Origin: Betaproteobacteria bacterium
Lineage (GTDB): Bacteria > Pseudomonadota > Gammaproteobacteria > Burkholderiales > SHXO01
Reading direction: 5' to 3'
NCBI GenBank assembly: GCA_025356655.1
Contig: JANXRW010000019.1
Span: forward strand, 1 to 64,000
DNA: 64,000 nt
Part shown: positions 8,810-21,200 of the stretch, one piece after another
How the letters are laid out: the number at the start of each line of letters is the position of its first letter
How positions within the stretch are numbered: position 1 is the stretch's first letter
The notes under the pieces: model-generated
Told to the model about the DNA's origin: nothing
Databases searched by the model: none
Seen by the model: only the letters and a program-made list of their open reading frames with translations
Position numbers and translations under genes: made by a program

Positions 8810-8885
8810 GGTATCTCCTGGCAATTTCTTAAAAGGGGCGGCAACCGACGGGGCGGCGCAGGGACTTCGCCGCGCGCCGCAAAGC

Positions 8886-9194
8886 TTACTTCAGTTCGCC
8901 GTGACGCGTTTCATACTCCGACACGAGGCGCCCGAGCAATTGCTGGAGCCGCTTTGCCGCGAAGGGTGACAGGATGACGCGATGCTGTAGTTCGATCTCA
9001 ACGGCCTGGGGCGTGCGCTCCCAGTCATGGTTGACACCGAAGTTCAGCACCACTTCTTCACGGGTGCTCGTCACGTTCGCAAAGTTCGCGTAGGTGCTTT
9101 TGAGGTGATCCGTCTTCCAATTCACCTTGGGGCTGGCCGCCGCCTCCGACGAGGCAGTGGTGGACGGAGAAATTTCTGGTTCAGCGCTTGCCAT
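8886..9194 (-). CDS. DUF3467 family protein, copy 2
   Basis: A 102-residue protein with the same core as its neighbour (VNWKTDHLKSTYANFANVT, VVLNFGVNHDWER, SPFAAKRLQQLLGRLVSEYE). The two copies differ mostly in the Ala/Ser/Pro-rich first ~25 residues and at scattered core positions. A GTAGGAG Shine-Dalgarno lies about seven bases before the ATG. The gene is 76 bp upstream of copy 1 and 88 bp downstream of the giant gene, separated from the latter by an intrinsic terminator. Tandem retention suggests a hetero-oligomer or dosage need, which is inference. Confidence 0.85.
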   Translation of the reverse strand: MASAEPEISPSTTASSEAAASPKVNWKTDHLKSTYANFANVTSTREEVVLNFGVNHDWERTPQAVEIELQHRVILSPFAAKRLQQLLGRLVSEYETRHGELK

Positions 9195-9216
9195 GGAATG
9201 ACTCCTACTACTCTGT

Positions 9217-9259
9217 GATTAAAACGGTACCCGGGGCCGCGGACGGCTCCGGGGTACCG
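9217..9259 (-). terminator. Intrinsic terminator after the giant gene
   Basis: On the minus strand a GC-rich stem (CGGTACCCCGGAGCC pairing with GGCCCCGGGTACCG, one bulge and one G-T type mismatch) is followed at once by TTTTAATC. It sits between the giant ORF stop and the DUF3467 copy 2 start. It should end most giant-gene transcripts; readthrough or a separate promoter must supply the secretion genes. Confidence 0.8.
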
Positions 9260-9282
9260 CAACAAACGTGCCGAGCGGTTCG

Positions 9283-12200
9283 CTAGCTGGCAAGAGGCCG
9301 CTTCACGGGGAGCGTGACAGGCAGCTGGAGGCGCAGGCTGGCGTTAGGCGCACGCTCCCCGTCGGTCTGCCCCAGGGCGGTGACAAAGTCCGTGACCCAG
9401 GCCGGCTGGCCTGACTGCGGCACCCCAACCGCCGGGAGACCCAGCTTCGGCAGTGCGGCGCTCCAGTCGATCACCGGCGCGGGGCTAGACACGGCTGGCG
9501 CTGCGGCAGGCAGGTATTGCGCAGCCGCAAGCAACTCCACGCTCGCCTGCGACAGCGCCGGCTGCGGCGTCCCGAAGCCCGCCGAGAGCACCGTGAGCAC
9601 CCCGTCCGAGGCGTCTTTACCCACCACCGGATCCGGCGACAGGGTCAGATTCCCGTCATTGAGCAGCGCCCACTGCAGGTCCAAGGCTTGCGCCCCGGCC
9701 CTGGCCGTGGGCAGGACCTGGAAGTCCACCAGCAGGATCGACCCCGAACCCGCACCCCGCGGATCGCGCCGCGACAGGTCTGCCGTCACCAGACCCGGTT
9801 GCGTCGCATCAGCCAGCAGCGTGAAATCCCCGGTGAGGGACCCCAATCGGATGGCCACCACCTTCAGCGACCCGGCGTCATAGCCGAGCCGCAGTTGCGC
9901 CGAGGCCAGGTCCGTGGCGTTGTCCAGGTTGACCGGTACCGTCACCACCTGCCCAGGCGCGGCGGACAGCCCCTGCGGCAGGCTGAGCGTCGGGTCCGCG
10001 CCGCCGGCCCTAATGATCGGAGCAAGCGCACTGGACCCGGTGCCCGCAGCCGTCGGGGCGAACCCGAGTGCACCGGGAAGCACCGTCGAAGTGCCCGCCT
10101 CGATGCGCAGCGTCTCGGCAGTCACCAGCAGCCCGTGCGCGGCTCCGGTGGCCAACCCCACGAACTCCAGTCGATCGCCCGTGGCCGCCACTTCGGCTGC
10201 CACCTTGCCGCCGAGACCGCTTTGCAGCAGCAGGCTCTCCAGATCCAGCGCGAGGTCCTTCAGGCTGTGGTTGGTTGCAGTCATCTCCGGGGTGAGCTCG
10301 AAGCTGATGGGCGCGGCCCCGTCCACGGTCACGCCAAAGACCGCGCTCGAACGCAGCAAGGCGACGTTGAGCAGACCACCGGTTGCCGTCGTCGCCTCGG
10401 GCGCAAGGATGATGGGCGCGGTGGTCGGCAGGGGCGCGAAGAAGGGCAGGCTGTGGGACACCAGTTGCTTTTGCATGTTCACCGTGTCGGTGGTGGACAG
10501 CGCGCCGTCCGTGCTGACGTCACCCACGATCGTGGGATCGATCAGCGGGAAGGCGGCGAAGCCCGAATCCACCCGCGCCACCACCCGGGCCATCATGGCC
10601 GCGTCGATGGAACTGTAGCCGTCGTTGCCGCTGGCATCCCCCAACAGCGCCACCACCTGCAGGCCGTCATCGGCCACCCCGCCGGCCGCGCCGTTGATTT
10701 GCAGCCCGGTGATGTCCAGGATCTGCTTGGACTTGTAGGCAGCCGTCACGGGCACACGGGCGTCGAGATTCACCAGCGCCGTCTTCAGGTCCGTCAGGCC
10801 GTGCAGCCCCGAAACCGTGACCCGCACCAAACCTGCCGTGGAAATATCCAGCGACAGCTTGGCATCCGCGTTGACCTTGCTGCTAAGCGCGCCGCCGCTC
10901 ACCACCAGCAGGGACGGGTCGTAGTGCAGGACGAAGGACACCGAATTGACCGTCGAGCCACCCGTCAGGGAGACCGGCAGGCCGTTGCGGTTCGCGGGTA
11001 GGTTCACCGCCTGACCGGGGGCTCGGGCGAAGTCCGACACGCTGATCACGGGTCCGGTGGGGGCCGCGACGAATGCCCCCTGGTAGCTGTCCCCGTTCAC
11101 GTCGTCGCCGTTACCGTCCAATGAGCGTCCCGAGAGGTCCTTGAATGCCTTTGCACCGCTCGACAAGGTGACGCTATAGGTGCCCGCCGCCAAGGGCGAA
11201 CCGGTCTTGATAAAGGTGAAGCCGGTGTGATCCGCATCCAGGACCAGTGAGCCGTGGACGCTTCCCGACGGGCCCACCACCCGTACGTCAGCCGCACCCA
11301 GGCCGCCGTTGGGCGCGAACAGCCCGTCATAGAGGTTGATGACAGAGGCGTCGAAGGCTTGGTTGAAGCTCACGTGGAAGCCCGTGTCGGTCTGCCGAAG
11401 CTGCGTGACCTCCAGGAAGCCGTGGCGTACCTGCACCGTCTGCGACGCGGATCCCGTCAACCCCTCGTCCGTGGTGGCTGTTGCCTGCACCTGCAGGTTA
11501 GCCCCCCCTTGGCTGGCAAAGACATGGCTCACCGAGGACAGGTTGCCCTGCACCGCCTGCACCGTGCCATCGCCCCAGTTGATGCTCCAGCCCGTCACGG
11601 GATCGTTATCCGGGTCGGCTTCGGCCAGGTTCAAGGTGTAGGCTCGGCCTGCCACGACACGGGCTTCACCGCTCACCGTCACAACGGGAACAGCCTCGGC
11701 TACGGCGTTGACCAGGGTTGCGGCACCCGTGCTCGCCCCTGCATCGCTGGGCTTCACCGTCACCTGCACGTTGAAGTTGCCCCCCTCGCGGTAGGTATGA
11801 GCTCCCGCCACGGTCCCGGCCCCATTCAACTCGGTGACCGTGCCCGCCGTAACGGTGCCATCACCCCAGTCGATGGTGGCGGTATGGGACACCCCTCCAG
11901 CGACCAGACCATCGGTGAAGGTGGCGAGCGACTGGTAACTGGCGGCGACGCCTTCTGCACCCCCCTTGGCCGTGCCCTGGGTAACCACCAGGCCACTGCC
12001 CACGTGGACGCCGAGGGTCGCGCTTGCACGGGTTACCTCGCCGGTCGTCGCCGTGGCTTGGATACTCAAGTCCGCCCCGGCGCTGCTCTTGCCGTAGACG
12101 TGGGAGACACCGCTCACGCCACCGTCGAGGACCTGGGTAGAGCCGTCGCCCCAGGTGATGGTCCAGCCCGCGATCGGATCGTTGTCCGGATCGGTCGCGC

Positions 12201-15200
12201 CCAGGTTGATGGTGTAGACCCGCCCGGCAGTCGCCGTCGCGTCGCCGGAGAGCGACACGGAGGGCTGTGCCTCGGCGACGGCGACGACGGTGTTGGCGCT
12301 AACCTGGATGCCGTCAAAGCCCGTCACGGTGACCGAGGTGTTGTAGTCGCCCCCTTCCCGATAGGTGTGGGTGCCAACAACGAGCCCCTGTCCCTGGCCC
12401 ACCACGATGGAGCCCGCGGAAATCGTTCCGTCGCCCCAGTTGATGACCGCCGTGTGGCGGCTGGGATCGAGTCCGGCGTCAGTAAAAGTCGCCAGGGTAA
12501 AGTCTGTCGAGGCGCCTTCCTGGGTCGCCTGGGCCGGCGCAGCGGCCACCTGCAGGCCGGCCTGCACGGTCACCTGCAACTGGCTGCTACCGCCCTGGCC
12601 TTCGACGTCGGTCACTTGGGCCTCAATGAGCAGTGTCTGGCCGGCGAAGTCGGTCGAGTACACGTGGCTCAGCGTGGAGACATCGCCGTCGACCTGTGTG
12701 GTCGTGTTGTCACCCCACTGCACCACCCAGCCCCTGACCGCGTCGTTATCCACTTCGGCTTGCGTAAGTGCCAAGGTGAACGCGCGTCCGGCCACGACGT
12801 TGCCATCGGTGCCGATCTGGGCCACTGGCGTTCCCTCGTCGACCTTGACGCTGTCGGCGCCCTGGTCCGAACGACCGTCGTTCGCCACCACCGCCACCAC
12901 CGGAGCGTAGGTACCCGCCTCGGCGTAGTAGTGGTCGGCGATCACATCCACCCGAGCGTTGGGCAGGAAGTCGTAATTGAGAACACTCTGGGTGCCGTCG
13001 CCCCACTGAATCGTCGCCGTGTACGTGCTGCCCTCGCCAAAGGAGTCGGTGATACTTCCCAGGTGGAACGTCGACGTACCCTCGTCCACCGCGTCGAGCG
13101 AACCCGCCGCGTGGAATTGCAGGCCACTGTCCACGTGTACCGCCTGCGTCGAGGAACCCTGGGTTCCTTCCGGTGTAACGGCCGTGGCGGAAATCACCAA
13201 GTCCTGGCCAGCGAAGCGCTTGTCGTAAACGTGGGACAGTTCCACCGGGTTGGCCGCAGGTTGCTGCTGCTCCGGCCCAATGGGCCCGTCGACAGTGGAG
13301 GTGGTGCCATCCCCCCAGTTCACCATCCACTGCTTCACGGGATCCTGGTCAGGGTCCGTCGCGCCCAGGCTGATGGTGTAGACCAAGCCCGGGACTGCGT
13401 GCGAGGGTGCGGTGACGAATTGCACCGAAGGGGGCGCATCAGCCACGTTGAGGCTTAGCGCCCCGGAAACACTCGCGCCGTCCTTGTCCGTCAAGGTGAC
13501 CGTCGCGTGGTAGTTCCCGGCCTCCAGGTAGGTGTGCGTCCCGGATACCGTGCCCTGCCCGTTGCTCTCGGTGATCAGACCGGCCTCCAGCGCACTACCG
13601 TCACCCCAGTTGATGAGTGCCGTATGCGTATCCCTCACGCCGGGGTCGCTGAAGGTGGCCAGCGTCAGGCTGAGCGGGCCCTCCACCGGCGCCTGGTCGC
13701 CCGTCATGGCAAGCGCGGGCGGCGCGTTGGTGACGCTGATATCCGTCTGGGCAATCTGACCGGCTTGGCCCAGGTCAACGGTCTGGTTCTCGAAACCGAA
13801 GCCCCCATTCGGGCCACGCACGAGCGTCGGGCGAACCACGAATTCGATGGGGGTTGCGCTCACGTGATAGTTGCCGTTGTCCACGGGCGTGAAGCTGAAG
13901 TCCAGGCCGCGACCGTCGGCTATGGTGTCGCCATTATCCGCAGTGACATGCCAAAGCACGGTCACCGAGTGACCATCCGCGGTCGGGTTGCCGGGGATGT
14001 GGAAGGCGACCACCGTGCCCTCGCTCACCGTGGGCGTGGCAAAGACGCTGCTGAAGTCCACCGTCTGGGTGATGCCGATGTCCAGGCCCGTGGCGATCTC
14101 GCCGGTTCCCAGGTAACCCAGGCCACGCGCGGCGTCGGGGACGCTCGCCTGGCCGGTGAAGACACCGTTGGTCAGGGTCCGGCCCGAAATGGGCAGGTAA
14201 CCCGCCGGCGGCGTCTCGACGACCGTATAGGCGCCGTTGGGCTGTGCCTGTTGCGATCCCGCAAAGCCCATGCCGCCCGGGGTCGTGAGGTCAGACACCG
14301 TCACCGGGGTCGTGGTGTGGGTGTTGCTCAGCGTCTCACTCTCCGTGACCAAGGTCTCCGTAGAGGCGTTGATGACGAGGGAGTGGCCACCGCCTGCGCC
14401 CGGGGAGACGAACTTCAGGGCCGTGCCCAGGTTCTGCACGGATACCTGCCCTTCGAGATTGCTGGAGTTGATGAGGCCTGTGAATTCCGCGACCAGATCG
14501 TCGAGCGTGACGTTGGCGGCCGTCATCTCCGGGGTGAGGACCAGGGGCACGACATTCCCACCATCGACGGCGATGTTCAACGTCACCGTGGAGCGCTGGG
14601 TCTGCTGTAGGGTCACCACGCCGGTGGAGTCGATCTCCAGACTCCCCTTGAACAGCGCATTGGACTTGAAGGGCGATCCGATCCGACTCGGTGTCGCGGT
14701 CGTCAGGCCCAACCCGGTGCTGAAGCCGAGTCCCGTCGAGAGTGTCGAGGCCTCGACATCGGTGAACACGGTGCCGTCGGGGCGGGTGGCTTGCTCGGTG
14801 CGCGCCCGCTGCGTGGAAACGCTCACTGCGACGTGTCGCGTTCCCCGGTTAAAGAGCGCGCCGCCGAACGTCAGCTTGCTGGCACTCAAGGTGAGCGAGG
14901 TGGCTCCACGACCATTGATGCTGGTCCCGAAGGCTACCCCAGCGGTCGCCGCCACCCCACCCTGCTTGGCCAGCAGGCTGTTGAGTCGCGTCGCCAGAGC
15001 ACCCACCGAGGTGATGTCCGCCACATCTGCGGGGTTCACCGTCAGCCGGGTGGTCCCCAGGAATACATTCGAACTGATAAGGGTGCTCTGGAAGACGTCA
15101 AAGCTGAAGCTGACCGTGTCGAGAAGAGTCACGCTGCTGTTAAGCGCCGTGGACGTGCTGCTCTGGACAGCCCCGCCGTTGGGCGCGACCGTAGCCGTGG

Positions 15201-18200
15201 TGAGCGAGGGCGGCAACAGGGGTAGCGAACGGAAGGTGTAGTCCCCGTTGATGTCCGTGATCGTGCTCAACTCACCCGCATCCTGAACGCCATTGCCATT
15301 CGTATCCAAGAAAACCGTGACGCCCTCCACGCCAGCAGTGGAGGAATTCACGGCAGCCACCTGGATGACGCCCGTGGTGTCCTTGTAGACCTTGCCGTAG
15401 AGCGCATTACCGCCCCGGGTGTAGTCGAAGCTGGTCTGGCTGCTACGACCATGGAAGTCGCCCGCAGCGCCCTGGCTGTCGCTCGCCGTCACCGTGATGC
15501 GCGCCGTGCCCGTGAAATTCGCGTTGGGCGTGATCACCAGATCGCCATTGTTAAAGCTGAGCGTCAGGTTCGCATCGCTGCTCACCGCGCTGAGATAAAC
15601 GGGTGCGGCCGGATCCTCCGTCACCAGGACGTGCACCGGCGTGGATACTCGCTGCGGCAGACCCCAGAAGAAACCAACGCCGTTGTTCATCACTAGGCTG
15701 CCGTCGTTACCGTTGCCCGAGGAATCCTTGACGAGCGTGCCAGCGGCCTCGTTGAGCTTCCAGTCGCCCACCAGATTGGGGGTGCCGCCGGGCAAGTCAT
15801 TGGCTTGGTCGGCGCGGACCTCGGCGCCGGTACGAGCCACACTCCACAGACGCACCTCGTCGATCTGCCCCCGGAACGCGTTATAGCCCGGGTAGGTCTC
15901 GAGCGTGTTACCGAACATCAGCGGGCTGCCCTGGGTACTGACGCCGGTGCCACTCGTCCCACCCTGCTCGACCAATTCGCCGTCCAGGTAGATCTTCATC
16001 TCCTGGGTGGTGCGGTCGACGGTGCCCGCGAAGTGGTACCACACACCCGTCTTGATCGTTCCGGCCGCCGTGCTAAGCGCGTCCTGGCCGACCCCGTTAC
16101 CCACGGCAAAGTGCAAGAAGCCATTTTGGTTGAGCCACACCGTGTAGGTGCGGTGCGCGACACCCGTACCGTCGCTCTTCTGCACCAGTGGCATCCAGGC
16201 TCCGGCAAAGTTGTCCACCTTGAACCAGGTTTCGACCGTGAGGCTGCCGGTCTGATCCAGGTTGCCCGTGGCGTCGGGAATGCTGACGCTGTTGCCTCCC
16301 TGGTAAGCCGTGCTGTGGAAGCCGGTGTTGTCGAAGTAGAAGCCCGAGCCGAGAGCGCCACCGGTGAGCGAGACGCCGGAGTTGTCCCCACGATTGGGGA
16401 TCGGTGCGATTTGCACCGGTGTATCCGCATCGGTACGCAGGTCGATGCCCGGATGAGCAGCAACGATCTGTGCGCTGAAATCATCGTGCGCCCGGTTGTT
16501 CAGCGGATTCGCGGTGAGATCGAGCAGCCGCAGCGCAGGCGCGGGGGTGTCCACACGCCGCAGCATCACGCCGTCGGCCACCACCAGGCCAGGGCTCGCC
16601 TGATTGATCAGCACGCGCACACTGCCGTCGGCCTGCGCGACGGTCACCGTACCCAGGCTCTGCCAGGGGCGATCGCCCATGGTGAGGCTGGCGGTGGGCG
16701 CCTGCTGCTGGTTGACACTCACGGTGAAACCCGGGGGTTGCACGAACATCACCTGTCCGGAGTTGAGCGACGCCACGGCGGCGGTGTAGCTCACCGTCTG
16801 GCCGTGGGCATCGACGCCCGTCGCGCTGACCGTAAGCGATTGTGTGGCCGTCGGCACGAGAACCGCATAGACCTGATGGGCGCCCAAGCTTCCGAGCACC
16901 TGCGGCCCGCTGCCACCGAAGCGCGGATCGTTGGCATAGCCGCCCTGGAGCAGCCCCGTCTGGAAGCCCTCCTTGCCCAGGCCCAACTGGGGCGAGGTCA
17001 AGGCGTGATCGGTCAGGTTGGCTACCAGGACGAGATCGTAGCCGGGGAATTTGCTCACCAGCCCGGGAATGCCGTCGGAGGTACGGATCACCGCCATGGG
17101 GGAGCCCGCCGGGGCGCCGGCAATCACCTGCGCGCTGAGCAGCGTGCGGGCATCCACGTTGAGCAGGCCGTAGGGAGCCGCACCACCGATGAGTTCCGGA
17201 ATATCCGGGGTGTTGACCGTGCTCCCACCGCCATCGATAAAGGGATTGGCGCCGTCAGCCCCCGTGAAATTCTGCTGACGGGCATTCACCGTGTGCTGAA
17301 CCACGATGCCGCCGCCAAACCCGCCGCCAAAGTTGGCCCCTGACAGGAGAGAAAGCCCCGTCCCCAGCGCGCCGCCGAAGCGCACCGTCAAGCCCTGGAA
17401 GGTGCCGGCATAGCTGCCCAACAGGAAACGCCCGAGATCGCCGGAGTTACGGCCATTGCCGTCCTGGCCACCTTGCGCGTTGATGAAAGTCGTACTGGCG
17501 CTGACTTCCGCGCCGATGAGAGCCACCGTACCGCCCGCACCGCCGCCGCCGGAGCCACCGGCACCACCGGCACCGCCGCCCCCCCCGGGGCCGCCCGCAG
17601 CCCCCGCACCGCCCGACCCACCGGCCGCGCCGAAGAAACCGCCGCCGCCAGGACTGCCAAGGCTGCCGGGGCTTCCCGCGCTCCCGCCCGTCGCGAACCC
17701 CGCGGAGGCGCCACCGGCACTACCGGCACCGCCCTGCGCGTTGAACGTATCGCCCACCGTGGTGATACGCCCGAGGGCAAAGATTTCGATGGCACCGGCA
17801 CCCGCGCCGCCCACGCCCGCCGCGCCGCCGGCCTGCGCGTTGCCGCCCTGACCACCGAAGCCGCCGCCGCCACCATTGCCGCCGCCGAAGCTGCCGCCGA
17901 AGCTGCCGCCGAAGCTGCCGAAGACGCTACCGCCACCGCCGCCGCCACCACCGCCGCCGGAACCGCCGGAGCCGCCGCCACCGCCACCGCCGCTGCCGCC
18001 GCCACCGCCCGCACCGCCGCCCGCGCCGCCGGTCAGCGTAAGCCCGGAGCCATCATTGCGCCCGCCACCGCCCACGCCACCGGTTTGCCCAGTGCCGCCG
18101 TTACCGCCGAAGAAGGAGAACCCATTGCCTCCGCTCGCACCGGGATTCGTCCCGAAGAAGCTTCCCGCACCGCCCGCCCCACCGAAGCCACCCGGCAAGG

Positions 18201-21200
18201 CGAAGCCCCCGAAACCGCCGGAGCCACCCGCGCCGGCGCCCCCGGCCGTACCACCACTGTTAAAGGAGTCACCGAAGCCGGTGCTGCCCGCCTGCCCGGT
18301 GCCACCCGCCGCACCGGTCGCACCCGTGGCACCTCCGCCGCCGGGCTGCCCGAATCCCCCCGGGCTTCCGTTCGTACCGCCGAAGAAGAAGCCCGGATAG
18401 CCCGGCGCCCCACCCTGGCCGCCCTGACCGGGAACGCCACCGGCTTGGCCTGCACCGCCCACCCCGCCATTGCCGGATAGGCCGGTCTGACCGCCGCCCG
18501 GGCCGGCCTGGCCGCCGTTGGCCGCCACATTGAACGTGGCCTGCGGATCCACCGTGACGTCGTTGCCCACCATCAGTTCCAGCGCGCGTGAGCCCACCAC
18601 GTTGATGGTGTCCGCCGGAATGTGCAGGTCGCCCTGAACCACGAAGGTCGCCACACCGCCCACGATCCTGGCGGTGTATGGCGTGCCGAAGAGGAACCCG
18701 GCCGCGTCGCCGCTGCCGCTCACCGTCATGGTGTCGGTGTTGATGGTTACCACCGCGCCGCCCTGCGCGGTGGTCGTGCCACCACCACCGAGCCCGCTAT
18801 TGAAGAGGGTCAGGCCGTTGGCCACGGAGCCACCGTTGGAGGTGCGTAGCTGGTACACCACACCCTGGCTGTGGCTGGGATCCGAGGGCCAAGTCCCCAG
18901 CACCTCGTAGGTCCCCGCTGCCAGGTGATCAAAACTCCACTGGGCGGACGCCGAGGAGCCCCCCAGCCCGCTGATATAGCTGAGATCCCCTTCGAAGGCC
19001 GTCGAGGTGGGAACGGCCGCCAGGTTGGAGAGCCAGGAACCCAGCGTTTGGAACCCGGCGTCGCTGTTATTCACCACCCGCTCACCGGCGAGGTCCTGGA
19101 TGTTGGCGATGGCGTTGCCGGCCAGCCGCAGCACTTCCAGATTGGGCAACTGCGCCAGCGCCGCCACATTGTGGATGCGGTCATCCTCCAGCGACAGGAT
19201 CTTCAGGTCCGTCTGGTTCGCGAAGGGCTGTGGATCCACCGGGCTCAGCAGGGCCTGGGACAGGATTTGCCGCGCTGCGTTGGGTGCCTGGAAGGACACG
19301 GAGATGCCGTGGCCGCCCAAGTGCTGGAAGTAGTCCACCTCGATGTCGTGGTAACCCGCGGACAGGGTCACGTTGCCGGAGGCGTCCTGCGCCCCATGGA
19401 TGCCGTCGTTGTTGACGATGCGGGCGCCGTCGATGAAGAGCGCACTGCCGTCGTCGCTGTTGGTGAAGAAGGTGTAGGCGCCCGGTGCGCTGATACGCAC
19501 CTTGCCCGTCCAGCGCACCGCATAGTCCGTCGAGAGGCCTGTGCCGGCGACGGGATCGGTGCCCTGCTGCGTCGAGAAATTGATCTCTGAATCAATGCGC
19601 GTGAGCACCAGCGGCGCCGCGCCACGGTTCACCGCGTCGAAGACCGTCAGCAGATCGTAGGCATGATCACCGAAGAGGGTCACTGGCAGGCCCGCGGGGA
19701 ACCTGAAGTACTCCGCCTTGAGACCCTGATCAAGGCCCACGCTGTCCAAGCCCTTGGTCTGATCCATGCTCAAGAATTCCAGACCGCGCATGCTGCCATC
19801 GGCCTGGGCGAAACGCAGCTGACCCACGTCGGCGGCCGTCACGTAGGTGCCGTCGATGGAAAGGCGCCGCAGGTGGGTAAGCGTGCCGAGGTTGGCCACG
19901 GAGTGGATGGGGTTGAAATCCAGCGCGAGGTTCACGAGGCCGGCGGCGCCGATGACCGAGCCCACGGTGTCGGGCACCTGGCCGATCCCTTGGTCCGTGG
20001 CCGGCGTCAGGACGGCTAGCTTGGTCTCCCCGATGTTGTTGTCGGCGAGGTCCAGCGTCTCCAGGTTGATGGCAAACTGCAGACCCGTGAGGTCGGTGAT
20101 CCCGCGCGAGCTGGCGTCGAGCGTCTGGATCTCGGCCAGGTCGCCCACGCTGATGCGCTCGCGCCAGTTGAATCCGTCGGAGAGCGACGCGTCCGTGCGC
20201 TCGCTGCCGCCCGGGACGTGAACGAAGAAGTTCCCGTTGTAGTCCAGGGTGACGGCGTAACCCAGCGCTTGCGCGATGGCGAGGCGCAGGCCCGGATCTT
20301 TGATGCTCACCAGGGGATCGAGCGCGAAGCCCACCGGCTGGTAGGAGAGGTCGTCCACGGCCAGGGGCGCGACGGTGGAATCGCTGAAGAAGCCAGACCC
20401 CGTCCAGACGTGCAGGGCATGGTCCACGGCGGGGTTGAAGTCCCGCAACTCGATATCTTCGCCGTAGAAAACGCTGCTGCCGCCGTCGCCGTAGAGCCGG
20501 TCCAGGCCCTCGGAACCGATGATGATGTTGTTTCCGCCACCGCCGTGGATGGTGTCGTTATCCGAATAGCTGTGGAAGAAGCCCAGGTGCGGGGGGAGGA
20601 TGCTTAGTGCAAAGGGCGAGTCCGTCGTCACCGCACCGGTAGGGCTGTAGATGCGCAGGTAGTAGCCCCCGGCTTCCAGGGCGCGCATGTCGATCACGGA
20701 CTTGCCGCTCGCCACCAGTTGGCCGTCTCTGGTGTAGAGGTCGGCCAGGAAGCCCGTCTTCGTCGGTGTGACCTGCAGCCCTGTATGACCGGCGTTCAGA
20801 CCACCGGCGAGACTGAGCGTCACGGGCGTCTGGCCCTGGGCATTCTCGATCCGGATGGCCACGCGCGTGTGCCCACCAGCCAAGGCCGCCTTGATGGCCG
20901 CGGTGAGATCTGCGGATCCCGCCCCGCTGACGAGGTTCACTTGGGTGGTGAAGGACACGGCCGCATTCACGTCTCCGGGTTGCGAGTACTCATTGCCCTC
21001 CGCCGTGAGCACGCTCACGGTGAGCGGCACTGGCGGCGGCACGAACTTGTCGAGGGCGGTGATGTGAACGCCCGGAACACCGTTATTCACGTCCGAGACC
21101 TGTTGGATCTGGTCGTTCATGCGGGCGTACAAGTTGCCGTTTAGCTCCAGCAACTCGGTGACCGGTGAGGCGGCGCTGCCCATGACCACCTGCGGCGCGC

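Noticed and set aside
11254-13458. 734-codon plus-strand ORF opposite the PKD array, and other antisense ORFs over 9.5-30 kb
   Set aside because: Same artefact: no Shine-Dalgarno, no recognisable domain, and the minus frame clearly encodes PKD domains.
17473-18480. Alanine/proline-rich plus-strand ORFs over the glycine-rich region
   Set aside because: Shadows of GCC/GGC repeats; no start signals.
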